64,000 nt of DNA, taken from contig NC_079245.1 in the NCBI RefSeq assembly GCF_028009165.1, forward strand, positions 2,914,001-2,978,000, in the 5' to 3' direction. The translations under genes and the position numbers were made by a program. Below are positions 53,001 to 64,000 of this stretch, piece after piece. This stretch comes from Akanthomyces muscarius. Taxonomy: Eukaryota > Ascomycota > Sordariomycetes > Hypocreales > Cordycipitaceae. The number at the start of each line of letters is the position of its first letter. Position 1 is the stretch's first letter. The notes below the pieces were generated by a model that was given only the letters and a program-made list of their open reading frames with translations, did not search any database and was not told the origin of the DNA.

Positions 53001-56000
53001 GTCCGAGTGGAATCGCCTTGACTTCTGCATGACAGCATTGCGGTTTTTCGCCAAAATGGCAGACCAAATGTAGCAGTGCCGAGGACACCGGCACAGTGCA
53101 GCTGGGTGTCAGAACCAATGTCAGCTATGGCGTCATTGTGCTGATGGTCACTCTTGTAAACCTGGCCCTGCAATTTTACCACTGACCGTAAATCGCAACC
53201 AAGCAACTTCCAGTACTAATAGTTGGCCAGAGCGCGCTGAGCGGTTGGCACAATTGACAGGGATGGCAATTGCATTATCACAGTGCCCCAAGTTGCTGGG
53301 CCGGTCACTGGCTGGGGTTGGCGGCGGTGGGATGGAATTTGACCAGCGCCATGTGCCAATGCAAGCCACTCGACAACCGATAATAAGCAGGTGCATGCTA
53401 TTCCGCGACAGTGGGCCTGATAGGCTTCGTTGGCATTGAAGGACAGCCGCTTGAAGGGCTGTGGTTCCTCTCATCAAGATTGCTACCCGTACACTGCATA
53501 TCAGGTAAGGACTTCTCTCCTGGCCAGAGGCTCGCTGGTATTGGCAGAGCATATCAGTGCTGGGGGGTTGAAGCGTGAGGAGCGTGGCGTCTCAGCGGCC
53601 ATCTTACACGCCGCCACCAAGCCTCTCTTCCTACCAGTTTCCTTTTTCGCCTCAGTCGCCTTTGCGTTATGCACAAGCATTGGCAAACTTGCCTAGCGCG
53701 CAATTTTAGAGGCAGACGGCGTGCCACCTGTAGGCTGTCGTGGAATATCGGTGAAGCGTTTTTGCTGCTCGACGACAACAACAACCAGCGCAAACAATCG
53801 GGCGCATGCGAAGTCGAATGAGGCTAGTTACTCCATAACGAGCTCGGGGAGGGGGCGGATATGGGCTCTGTGCATCCGTGGATGGAGAATAGTTTTGCTT
53901 GTCCAGAGCAGGATAGACCCTGCATCGTGACACTAGGCTGCGTGTGGGTGTGCAGGAGCAGGTAGTTTGTTGTTTCCTCTCTCCTCGCAAGCTTAGGGTT
54001 GCAGGTTGCCTTGCAAGTTGCTTTTTCTCCAACGAATGGTGTCTGGAAGCTGTGTAAGACGAGTTACCGCAACTTTCTTTTCTGGCAATGTGACACATGC
54101 CGTCACTTGTCTGCTGCCCCGCGCTCTTTCTGCTCCTTTTTTTCTTTCCTCTTCTATTAGTGTCATGATTTTGACAGATATTGTTGAAGCGGTACAGTCT
54201 GAGACGATGAACTAGCGGATGTTAACTGGGCAGAGTGCCGGTGCCGAAATACGGCAAGATCGGCGTCGGGTCTTGTGCGCTGGTCCTCGGCAGAAAGGTA
54301 AAAAAGCATCGTGACTCTGCTTGCGGCCTGATTTCCATCTTCATTCCGAAGGCCGGCATCGCCGCGCGCGCCGTTTGGCAAGTCATGAAGAGAGGTCAGC
54401 CCGTTGGCTTGGCAGCCGCGGTGTCGTTACAAACAAACGACTACTGCAAGATAAACTTTGTGCCCTTGCTCGCAACGTCCCGCCTCTCCTCCACCTGTGA
54501 TGGGAAAGTAAATTAGGATCCCTTTGGAGTTTAGTGGTGCCGAGAGCATGGAAGCCGTAGAAGGATGGAAGCATGACATGGGCAAGATGGGGTTGCCGAG
54601 TAATGCGATGTGGGTGGACTGGATGTGCACTGAGTCTGAGGCTGGCTGGAGGTGGTGGTGCAGATTGTGACTTGCTGCGCACACAGTGGGAGGGAAGTAG
54701 GCGTACCGTGTCTGCCACGGCCTGACGACATTTCGCGCAGATCGCACTTTGCCCGGGCCACCAGAATGAGTGTCGGCGGCGGGCACCGTTCAACAATTTT
54801 CTGATTTACAGGGCCAAGCAGATTAAAGTCTCGTCTCGTTCCGTATCTGGGCAGTACTGGTGCAGCTTTCTTTGTGTTTATTGTACAGCACAATCCACAG
54901 TGCCTCTATGAGGATATCTGCGCTCTTGAGATGGCGCATTGCAATGATTGCCAGGAACCTTGCCTTGGGCGCATTGGAGCGGACACGCCGCACTGGACAC
55001 CCCAACAGCGCCAACACGCCCTAAAACCCCCCTGTAGGTGTGTTGGTAGACCCTGTGGGCTTTGGCTCGCTCCCCACCCGCCGGCACCAAACAGGCAGCT
55101 GCCCGCCTCCACTGGAACCACTCGCTGGAACCACTTCGCTGGGCCTTTTGACTGGGGACCTATTTCGTCGTCCCGGTACCTGCACTCCAGAGTTGTCCAC
55201 GGCGCCCATGCAAGTCCCTCGACGACATTTGCGGGAAGGTGCTAGCGCCGCCTCTCTCTGTTGACTGGTGACTGGTGACTGTCCCATTTTAGCGAGTGCA
55301 GCTTCTCTTTTTTAGCGGCTTCTGCAGACTCGTTTGGCCCTACGAGGCCTGTCGATGCTGGCTTCACGGCGCATGGCACAAGAACGCATTATTGGTACAC
55401 AAGGCCCATTATTCCCTGCTGCCACGACTCGCTGCCCTTTTCTCATTCACTTCTGCTCTTCTTTCTCCCTCGCCCTTTTTCTTCTTCTTCTTCTCAGTGC
55501 ACTCTTTCTGCAACCTCTATCCGTACTCCGTACCAGTCCCGCCTTGTCTGTGCTCGACTCTTCTTGCAGACCGTGCCGTGCCGATCACTGCTACGCGCTG
55601 TTCCCTGCCCTTCGCTGACGCAACAGTGTTTCGCTCGCCCGCCAGCGACCTCCGACCGCTGGACGACAGACAGTCAGACAGCCTGCCCCAGCAAGGCTAT
55701 TTCACATCCCTCAAACCCCCCTTGCTAGCTCACTCGACTGCATTTCCCCGTCTCTCCATCTTTCCCTCTTTCTTTTTCTTTTCGGCATCTTTTCTGTTTC
55801 CACTGCCCTGTCGTACTCAGCCGCCGATTTCATCGTCTTGGTCTGCCTTTTTTAGCCCGTCGCTCGTCGTATCGCTCCGCCTTGGCCTTCTTGGGACCGT
55901 ACTTTCTGTCGTCACCCCCCTTCCGAACTGGTCACGCTCTCTGCCCGCCCAGGCCACCTCTTCCAGGACCCTTATTACGTCGGTGGCAAACAAGCCGTCT

Positions 56001-56183
56001 GGAGCGCTACAAATCTCGAAAGGTCGACCCAAAAACTTGGAATTTGTCACTCAACCACATTTTCCCATAATTGCCACGCCTCTTTTTCTGTCAAATATTG
56101 TATTGTGCATCTCCGTACACGTTTCGCCAATTCATCGCTTCTCGCACCCGACTGCCCTCCTTCTGCCAAACGAATCAATCAAG
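50066..56183. other. Gene-poor region of about 6.1 kb
   Basis: I find no gene with motif or splice support. Open frames are short and scattered. The last kilobase (55300-56183) is C/T-rich and probably the promoter and long leader of the SCOC-like gene. Confidence 0.45.
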
Positions 56184-56701
56184 ATGGCCGACGACCACGA
56201 TAATCACTCTACGGGGTCGCACCCCATTGTCCGCTCCGGATCATCATCGTCAACGGCTCCTTCTGAAAACAACGAGCCCGTCATCCACCAGCCTATCCCA
56301 ACTCGTCCACGCCTACCCAGCCGCAAGAGCAGTGGGCCGCTCGTTGTCCCTCGCGATAGCTCAGAAGTCGGTCCCGTCGAGTCGCACTTTGGCCCCGACG
56401 ACGTCAGAGCCATGAGCCCTCGACGAACCAGCGAAGACATTGACAAGCTCGGCAAGGAAGCTCGCGAAGAGTTGCGTCGGTAAGTGTCGACGGAGGAGAC
56501 GAGCAGTCACCATATGTACTAATCGCATACAGTCATGCCAAAGCCCTGCAGGATTCCCTCATCGACATATTCAATCGCATAGAAGCCGTTCGCGAGGAGC
56601 ACGACAAACTCGACAGCAACAACAAGTTTTTGCAAAAATACATTGGCGATTTGATGAGCACCAGCAAGATTACCGCCTCTACTGGTCGAGCCAAGAAATA
56701 G
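56184..56701 (+). CDS. Short coiled-coil (SCOC/DUF2205-like) protein
   Basis: Two exons (56184-56479 and 56533-56701) give 154 residues. The first 95 residues are disordered and rich in Ser, Pro and charged residues. Residues 95-145 form a coiled coil with the family core AKALQDSLIDIFNRIEAVRE and NNKFLQKYIGDLM. In animals SCOC binds Arl GTPases at the Golgi and affects autophagy. The fungal role is inferred only from the domain. The intron interrupts the start of the coil (RR/HAKAL) with normal splice signals. The open frame extends far upstream of this ATG, but that part is pyrimidine-rich leader sequence and has no protein support. Confidence 0.85.
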
Positions 56702-57776
56702 GCTTGCAAGCGTTCATCGTAGCATGGCTCGCTCGAACAGCCTTTCCAAACATCATTTCTCCATTCCATCATCGGCATTCTTCGACTAGACTACGCATTC
56801 TTTTCGCCGATTTCTCTTACGTTACGCCTCCATGACGATTCGTTTCGGCTCTCGAGCACTTGAAGCGCCAGCTTTGCAAAAACAAGCCCCGATTTCTGCG
56901 GCACGATACCCCTGCCACTGGCGCTTTTCCACCCCGTTGCATCCCATTTATTTCCATCTATCGGCTGCGACACCGATACCACATATTCTCTGTACAATAT
57001 CGTCTAGCATAACCAGCGTACAGTCTTGTCTCGAGCCTGCGCGTTGTTACGCAGTCATACCACAAAGCATTTCGATGGGCGTTTATTTGAATTGCTAATT
57101 TTCATCGTTATTTATTCCTATCTGAGTTTCTTTTTCTTTCTGCCAACGATTTACGGTTGGAGTTCTAGCTCCTTCCTGCAACATCGCCACGGTGACGTTT
57201 GCATTCCACAGTTGCGAGCCTGCAGGCAATTTGGTTTATGGCAAGAGACGAATTACCTCCCCAAAAAAAAGAACGGTTCTTTTTCTTTACTCCAAATGCT
57301 GTTACGTGTTGCCTTGGAGCAGTAGGCCAAGGTTAGAGTCAAATACATTACATTCCGTTATGAAGGCTACCTGTGCCTGCGTTGTTTTCCTGTGATTTGA
57401 GTGGGCTGCGGGCATGACGTAGTTACCCCTGGCCGCCACAACGAGCCCCGTGCTCGCAGCTGTTGTATGGCTGCCCGTTCAATAATTCCACAAGCTGAGT
57501 AATAATAAGTAGTTATAAGGGTATTATCGGCAGGCATCAGACAATTGAAGATACCGAAGGCGCCTGTTTTACCGAGCCGTTGCAAGTTGCTACACCACCC
57601 AGCCAGAGATACCAGAAGGTACACGCTGGTGCGTGAGACGCGCCTCACACAGTGCATCTACACGGTAGGAAAAAAAGGACAGCTTCGCTCCCAGGCATGC
57701 AGATCAAGACAAAAAAAAAAGGAGGACAGAAGAAAGTAGTGCTACTTTATGTGAAAGAAAGAGCAAAAAATAGAGT
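56702..57776. other. Spacer before the tRNA-Thr gene
   Basis: It contains the 3' region of the SCOC-like gene. Nothing else is supported. Confidence 0.45.
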
Positions 57777-57848
57777 TGCTTCGGAGGGGAATCGAACCCC
57801 CGATCTTCGCATTACGAGTGCGACGCCTTACCACTTGGCCACCAAAGC
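57777..57848 (-). tRNA. tRNA-Thr (CGT)
   Basis: A 72-nt cloverleaf lies on the minus strand: acceptor GCTTTGG with CCGAAGC, anticodon arm TCGCA-CTCGTAA-TGCGA giving CGT for ACG codons, and T arm GGGGGTTCGATTCCCC. There is no intron. A T6 terminator follows (A6 at 57763-57768 on the + strand). Confidence 0.93.
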
Positions 57849-58683
57849 TGGGTAATTGTGTGGGGGTCTGGTATACTATTTCTTATTATACTGGACTTGA
57901 GTTATAAAAAAAATCAAGCGCCGGTCGTCACTGGGGACTTCTTCCTTTTTTCTAAAAGTGCATTATACTTGCACGACGAGATACTATAGTAGTTTAGCAT
58001 CTATGGTGCTAACTTTCGTCTCTGAGATAGAAACATGTAAGCTTAATATAAATACACCGTGGCTAACGAGTTTTACCGGATTGGTGTAGAAAAAGAGACC
58101 CTCGTAAGGTAGAAAACACTTTGCTTACGACCAGAGGCGATCTGCTCATCATTTGCTTCACGTGCTTTGGAATAAGTTGCGCAACCTCGTCACCAAAACG
58201 GCTACCAGAACGGCCGACAGAACTGTCTGGTTTCTGATATGAAGGGAAAAAAACAAGAACCGCCCTGTGGCCGCATTTCTTGCAAAGGAGATGAGTGGCT
58301 GGCTGGCTGCTTCGAGCAAGTAGTCAGCCAGGCATGCGTTTCGCAAGACGGATCCGCCAACGTGTGGCAACTCGCGTGTGACAACTGTCGGCACAAGATA
58401 CACGGCGGATCCTACAGCCAACAACCGGGCTTCTGTTACAGTGACGACTTCCATTCCGCGTAGTTTTGGAAAGAAAGGCAAAAGCAGGGGAGAAGCGACC
58501 GCAACGAAAGAGCTCAAGATGGTCAAGTGGTCGTGCGACTACTAGGTAGGCTGCACCGCTAAACAAAAGACTACCATAAATAGGCACGCAACCAACTCAC
58601 GGATAGTAAAAAGACTGATGTCCATTACGAGCAAAAATAAACTACTTATTTCCGACAAATAGCATGCAAAAAAAAAAAAGAAT
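57849..58683. other. Spacer between the two tRNA-Thr-type genes
   Basis: A 75-residue cysteine-containing frame at 58239-58463 has no signal peptide, motif or splice support and is not called. A run of A residues at about 58668-58679 is the terminator of the next tRNA gene. Confidence 0.4.
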
Positions 58684-58815
58684 TGCTTCGGATGGGATTC
58701 GAACCCACGGTCTTCGCATTACTTTTTGAGATGTTAGAACAGGGTTTTAGGGTGTGGATGGTATAGATCGGGGCTACTAACCAAGTGCGACGCCTTACCA
58801 CTTGGCCACCAAAGC
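58684..58815 (-). tRNA. tRNA-Thr-like gene interrupted by a 60-nt insert
   Basis: Outside the insert the minus-strand sequence makes a normal 72-nt tRNA very similar to the tRNA-Thr at 57777. The insert lies in the anticodon loop. Placed at 58722-58781 it starts GTTAGT, contains TTCTAACA and ends AAAAAG. It then leaves a loop CTTGTAA, anticodon TGT, a normal Thr tRNA. Placed at the usual 37/38 site instead, the loop would read CTTGGTA, anticodon TGG (Pro), which does not fit the body. An A-rich + strand run gives a good Pol III terminator. It may be a gene with an unusual intron or a disrupted copy. Confidence 0.65.
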
Positions 58816-60150
58816 CGATTAGGCAGTGGAGACGGTTCTGCTTATTCCAGTATAGGACTACTATCCCAAATCCTTCACAATGGCAAGCCCCCCACATCGG
58901 CGTCATATTCATCGACAATTATCCCAACAGCGTATATTACTTTATTGAGTGGCATAAGCGAGAGACCCAATAGGTTTCTCCTTTTAAAGTATTTGTGGCG
59001 GATAAAAGCGAGGCGGGCATTCTCGGCTCGCGTGTCGCGAAGCTACCCTGCACATATGGCTCACGAACAAACCGAGCGCTGTTAGCACGATGAGCAAGCA
59101 GACGTGAAAATTTCTTACTGTATAAAAGCTTCTAGGGCCCCTTCAGCTCATAAGGGCGAAGTCTAGGTGCTTTTCGCTTTGTGTTTGCAATGTTGTTTCT
59201 CTCCAAGATTCACCCGTACGAGAACAATTTTCACCTAGACGGCGTGTGCGCAATTATGCAATTAGAAGACTTCAAAACGCGCTCTACACAGCGCCCAACT
59301 TATCATCAAAGCCAGGCAGAGAAGAGCTGCAATCACTTCAACGTAACCGTAAGTCACCCACTTGCAGTTTCTGCACTGCATTACTAAATATCCTTCTCCT
59401 GGCGACATCACGTCATGCTGTGGCTCTGAAGCGCGGTGGCGGTCTCGGGTGGGTCGTGGCGCGTGGACGACGCCACTGCAATGGAAACATTCATTTGCTG
59501 CCCTACACGATCACGGAGTTCGTCTAAACCGGGTTCTGTGGCCATGGGTATATATCTCGCGGCATCTACGGGAGTACTCCGTTTTATTACCGAGGCGCGC
59601 TACCATGGTGCAAAACAATTTCGTGTTTGTCTCCAGTGTTTCGGCCGGCCGACTTTAGACTCTCGCGGTCGCCCGCTCCACGCCTCGCGTAATCTTCTGA
59701 GCAGCCGAAAGAGAAACGCCCCAAGTTGCTTTGGGCGTGAGCATAACCTTCCCCATGCGACAACGTTCAACGTGCATAATTGTGAGCACATCCGGACGGT
59801 CGCTCGTGCAGTGGGCTGCGGTCATCAGGGATGGCAAGGCCCTTGGCTACATCGAACCGCATACTGCCCGTCATCTGTATCGAGATCGGGCAGTCACTCG
59901 CATGTACTTAATTGCAGTGCTATGCAGTGCTGTTGAGCCACTTAACTACATCAAACAGATACTACTATCATCCAGATCGACCGTGACTCGCATGCATTTC
60001 AATGGGCACCAACAATATGCAGTCACAGCGAGGTACGGTATTAACATTGTAAAGAAGTTTTGTTTTGTAACACTACTAAGCTACTGATGGTACATGGATT
60101 AGTTGAGCTAGACTACCCGCCCTGTCCCTTCTGATTGTCGACGCATTGAC
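58816..60150. other. Spacer right of the tRNA genes
   Basis: No supported gene. TATA-like sequences (59121, 59550) are not followed by convincing coding sequence. Confidence 0.4.
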
Positions 60151-60708
60151 TTAGCCGACGATGCTGTCAAGAGCGATACACGGCAGAGCGACGTTGATGA
60201 GACCACCATAAGCCTGGTTGCTTCGTTAAAGAGATGACAGCAGCATCCATGCTGGGACCATAACTTACGACAGAGGGGGTGTCGCGGCAGCAGGCAGCAC
60301 GAGCTCTGCACTGCGAGCTGAGAGTATCGGCAGCACCGGGGACTAAGGGATCGTCAGTATCAAGCTGGAAATCTCTGTCACTGCACGAAGCTTACCGGCG
60401 ACATCAATGCGCGAGCACTGGCCGAGAAGGTGGGAGAGAAGACCATCAGGACCGACGACGGCACCGAGAAGGCCATCGAGCAGACCGGGTTTGGGGGTCT
60501 GGCCGGGAGCCATGGCGGACGTCATGTCCTGGGGCTTCTTGTCCTTGCCGGCGAGCTCATTGCAGCAGTAGATCTGGTAGTTGGAGCCGCACTGCTCGTC
60601 AGCATCGGCGACGGACATCGTGGCCATCTTGCTGGCGACTGTGACATTCGCACCAGGCGCGGCGGTGACGGCGGCAACTAGGGTGGTGACGGCAAGGGTA
60701 AAGTGCAT
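60151..60708 (-). CDS. Class I hydrophobin
   Basis: Three exons (60708-60396, 60342-60269, 60213-60151) close to 149 residues. A signal peptide ends near AVTAAPG. All eight cysteines occur in the hydrophobin order: EQC, YCC, GQC, then SQC, ACC and LPC. A long Gly/Leu-rich loop (GLLDGLLGAVVGPDGLLSHL) lies between the third and fourth, as in class I proteins. The mature protein assembles into amphipathic films on aerial hyphae and spores. The TATA box (TATAAA on the minus strand, 60830-60835) is about 120 bp upstream. This is the regular counterpart of the six-cysteine class II gene at 15.5 kb. Confidence 0.92.
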
Positions 60709-60829
60709 GATGGCGGTATTGTTCTTGGAAGACGAGTTATTGGTAAGTCAGATGGAGGGAGACAGAAATTCACGACAGGTTGATGGAAAGAAACAGTTTT
60801 ATGCCTGTAACGGTAGCGTGTGAGGCCTC

Positions 60830-60835
60830 TTTATA
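60830..60835 (-). promoter_or_regulatory. TATA box of the class I hydrophobin gene
   Basis: The minus strand reads TATAAA at the same distance from the ATG as in the class II hydrophobin gene. Confidence 0.55.
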
Positions 60836-60839
60836 CCTG

Positions 60840-62860
60840 TCACTGATTGCCCCAAACCACCAACTGTCCGTCACTGGATATAATCTTTGTGACGTAAGAG
60901 GAACGAGGGGCCAGATGAAAAGAATGTATCATCCTGGCCAGACCCATTGAAGGTCATCACAGCCACTGCAGACGTGGAATTCCTGAGGCTGTTCTCATGG
61001 AGCACATCCCACTCAACTCAGAAGCAAACGCACGAAACTTTCTCGTAATGGTGATGTATGAACAAGGCATAACGGATGGGAATAGAACGGCCCAGCATTG
61101 CTCGCCTTGCACCCGTGCAAAAAGAATGTCTCGCAGCGTTGCCGCATTCCACTTAAAAAAAAAACTGTTATTAAGCGAGCCATATTGTGCTTTGTATATA
61201 CTCAAACATGTCTCGGTCGCCTGTGCGGTCGGCAGAGTGAGACATGGCACTGCAGTCGTGTGCCGGACTCGAAGCTCCGGGACACCACCAATCAAAGATA
61301 TAACCCTGAGACTATCCGAATTTTCGGCCGGCATGCTTTTGCTCAAAACCATGGAATAACCTTGCTCAATAATACCCCCCTGCAGCTTGTGGTTGACTTG
61401 TTTCAAAGGGGCGTTCTGGTCGCTTTCGTAGTACGCCAGCGTCAGCGCCGGCTCATCTTCCCTACCCTAAAAAGCAGGCTGTTCATTCCACGATCGGGCT
61501 GCTCGGCTGAGTGCTTGCTTAGATCTGTATGCTAGCTTCCCTCATATCCCCCCCCTCCGTCCCCCGCACTTCGGCACATCGGCAGACTAGATAAGCAGCA
61601 GGACTGTGTTTGTGGCCAGACGGCTAGGTGGAAGGCGACGTGGCCAACCAGGCAGACTCGAGGGGTGAAGGGCCATGAAGGGCGCGCTCCTGCGGTCTTG
61701 TGCCGGACGCCGGAAGAGGGATCACAACCCCCGCCACAATGCGACCTTTGCTGCCAATAGGACACCTCAAAACCGTTGGCGAAAGGCTGCCGTGGTTTCA
61801 CACAGTAAAATGTCGCATTGCGTGTCTTCAGATAATTAGACAAGACATCGAAGAAAGCGAAAACAACAAACAACTTCATGGTAATACCCAATAGACAAAA
61901 CGTCGTAGCCAGTCACGATGGACGAGCTTGCTTCGTACCGGATGAATGGTTCCGTAAAAGTTGGCTCGCCGTGTGAATGGTGGGGCTTTGAGAATATGCC
62001 GACTTATTGGGCAAACTACTAGCCATGCGACAGTGTGTTAGTCGCATACCTGTCTGAAAGAGAGAACAGCAAACAGTGGCCTTTCGAGGCTCCCTCAAGT
62101 GTGACCGGGGCGAATTTCTTAGGTCAGCCTTGATCGGCCCTGGCTGCACCGTGCCTTGTACACGTCTGCACATCTGCCAGGCTACCAGACTTGGATCTGA
62201 CAGGATTGACTACGTATGGAGATGCCTAAACTGCGTTTGCCAGGTAACTATAAGATGGAGTTGCCCAATTTTGTAAAACAGGGCTCGTGTGAACCTTGCC
62301 CGCCGCGCCTGGGCCAACGCAGGTGACAACAACTATGAAAGCAAAGGCGTTGCCGCTGTAATGTTTCAGTCCCAAGACTTGTGCTTATGAACATTATGGA
62401 TCACCACAGCGACGTCGTCGCGAAAGTAGGTGTAAGTAGCCTGGCCTGACCCGGTGGCACTTCACCGAACACAGAGAACACCAGAAAACCGGGGTTTTCT
62501 TATTGGCATATTGTAGCACGCCCCGCGGAGGTAGTAATGTGTGGCCACATGGAAATAATATCAGTGATACTTTTTTCAATATCGCGTTAGAAACTTGGAA
62601 TGGAAGTCTGTACGGATGGCAAAATGCTGTCCTTTACATCAGCAGAGTTCGTGAAAACGCGGTTACGAGGCGGTTGGAATGCGAATCAACGAATATTTCA
62701 GTGTTATCTTTTATTCAGATAGAGCATAAGAAAACCCTTTTCCACCGGGAAAAAAAAACCTATACTCAAAGTTCCTGTACAATTCGCTCCCACCCGGTGC
62801 TACGGCCTGCGATGAGGGCATAGAAAACTACGCCATAGCTGAATCATTGTGTCTAGAGTC
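60840..62860. other. Spacer between hydrophobin and the right-edge gene
   Basis: The flanking genes both read leftward. Frames here are short and without motifs, and nothing is supported. Confidence 0.4.
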
Positions 62861-63378
62861 TTAGGCCCTTGCAATAAGCTCGCACTTGACGGAGTAAATG
62901 TTGGGATCATCGATAGGCCCATTATCTTGAACAATGTGCGGATTCGGAGAATGTCCGCAGTCTCGTAGACTATGAAAGGATTGGTGAGCTTAGTGAGTTT
63001 TGCGAAAGGCGCTTGACAGTTGGAAAGAACGAAAACTTACGTGAAAAGACTACACTGGTGATCTTCCTTCAATTCACTAACGGACTCAACATTGTACCTG
63101 CTCTTAACTCTGTCAGCTTGATATTTTGCAAGTTCTAATGCGACAGGAACGTACAGCCGGATAAGATTATGGCAGTTGATGTTCCTGATATCCTCGTGGG
63201 ATCCACTGGCATCGGGTTCGTCCCAGAGCCTGGCCTAACAGCAAGCGAAGAATGTCAGCTCTTATTCAGCAGTGGCCTGCGGATGCAAAACTCAACGTAC
63301 CAGGATTCCAGTTCGTGGTGCCGCCTGGGCAACAGCCACACAGGTAACGGTGACGGAGAGTAAAGTTTGGAGGAGCAT
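62861..63378 (-). CDS. Small secreted protein of 126 residues, unknown
   Basis: Three exons (63378-63301, 63234-63041, 62969-62861) close exactly in frame. Exon 1 encodes a signal peptide (MLLQTLLSVTVTCVAVAQA, then APR). The mature part of about 105 residues is mostly helical-looking (NLIRLYVPVALELAKYQADR) and has four cysteines (INCHN, HQCSL, RDCGH, VKCEL), enough for two disulfides. Both introns have GT donors and YAG-type or TAG acceptors. A TATA box (TATAAAT on the minus strand, 63472-63478) lies about 95 bp upstream. I recognise no family. The size and secretion fit effector-like proteins of insect- or plant-associated fungi, which is inference. Confidence 0.75.
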
Positions 63379-63471
63379 TGCGACAGTTTGAGAGCGTGAT
63401 AATGAAGAACTCGCTTAGTAGTAGTGTTACGGCTAAAAAGTAGATGCAATCGTGGGCGAGCGGAGCTGATA

Positions 63472-63478
63472 TTTATAA
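63472..63478 (-). promoter_or_regulatory. TATA box of the right-edge secreted protein gene
   Basis: TATAAAT on the minus strand about 95 bp upstream of ATG 63378. Confidence 0.5.
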
Positions 63479-63479
63479 T

Positions 63480-64000
63480 CATCTGGCGCGTTGAAGACCA
63501 AATAGTCCTGCATACAGCTCGCAGTGCATCCACGACATCTGCTGCGCTGGTGTAAATTTTGGAAATGATCAACTACCCCTGCCTCCAGCATTGCAGTTGA
63601 GATATAGCTGATCAATTGTTCACCGAGCAAGGCAACGACGGTCACGTTTGTGTGTAGAGATATATCACTTCTCGTAAAAGAGACGGATTGAGCAGAACGA
63701 TAAATCGCTTTAAGTGTAAGCATTTGGAGGTTGAACTATATAAGCAAGTACTTGTATCATTACGATGCTTTGTATACGCTACAGGATCTCTACCAACGGA
63801 TAACCGGCAATCCCTGTGGTCCGTGAAACATCAACTGCTCTGAGGTTGGGGGCGTGTAAAGATACAATTGCTAACTTCTCGCCAGTCTGAAAGAAAGCTG
63901 CAATGCAATTGGCTCGCACAAACTGCCGCGATGTGATTGACTCACAAATTTTCTTTTGCGCGGTCCTATCGTTTGCCGAAATGCAAAGACTAGGCTTCTA
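63480..64000. other. Right-edge flank
   Basis: Upstream flank of the secreted-protein gene. No further gene is supported. Confidence 0.4.

Noticed and set aside
55296..56183. N-terminal extension of the SCOC-like protein by almost 300 residues
   Set aside because: The open frame begins upstream of 56184 without an intervening stop, but the sequence is pyrimidine-rich leader. The family start fits MADDHD at 56184.
58239..58463. 75-residue frame with seven cysteines
   Set aside because: No signal peptide, promoter or homology that I can see. Cysteine count alone is not enough.

Overview
This is a nuclear segment of a filamentous ascomycete. Genes carry short introns (about 50-130 bp) with GT donors and CTAAC-type branch sites. 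The contents point to Hypocreales, probably a Cordyceps/Beauveria-like family. The evidence is an alpha-pheromone precursor with a WC....QPCW repeat, a class II and a class I hydrophobin, UstYa-type proteins, and the general protein style. The species assignment is inference.

Layout. 1.2-1.8 kb: a DUF1772 (anthrone-oxygenase-like) membrane protein. 4.5-6.3 kb: a frameshifted CorA-like gene. 6.6-11.8 kb: a head-to-tail array of six small cysteine-rich paralogs (shared MC...CPC start and CxxCxxxC end), plus one apparently decayed copy. The first member has a leader made of three 86-bp repeats, and the first two members share a promoter block. 12.7-14.8 kb: GMP synthase in nine exons. 15.5-16.0 kb: a class II hydrophobin with only six of eight cysteines. 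16.1-24.3 kb: mostly gene-poor, with one tRNA-Gln.

24.3-29.5 kb: a compact putative RiPP (dikaritin-type) locus. A secreted precursor carries nine identical APKGDILYNNQAGWG-KR cores. It is flanked by two classical UstYa (DUF3328) proteins and a third membrane protein with two HxxHC motifs. 31.8-32.3 kb: the alpha-pheromone precursor, a second Kex2-type substrate. 34 kb: a second broken CorA-like gene. 35.9-38.1 kb: a complete, apparently mitochondrial acetolactate synthase paralog with Arg at the Pro position known for inhibitor resistance.

39.7-50.1 kb is ordinary and gene-dense: NMN adenylyltransferase, a DUF7730-like protein, phospholipase C, an amino-acid permease, a secreted deaminase-like protein and a PEBP-family protein. 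50-56 kb is gene-poor. After it come an SCOC-like short coiled-coil protein, two threonine-type tRNA genes (one interrupted by a 60-nt insert with GT-AG ends), a canonical eight-cysteine class I hydrophobin, and a three-exon secreted protein of 126 residues at the right edge.

The strongest candidates for something undescribed are the repeat-precursor/UstYa locus, the MC/CPC array, the divergent acetolactate synthase, and the interrupted tRNA-Thr-like gene. All exon structures were derived by eye from splice signals and frame closure, with no transcript data.
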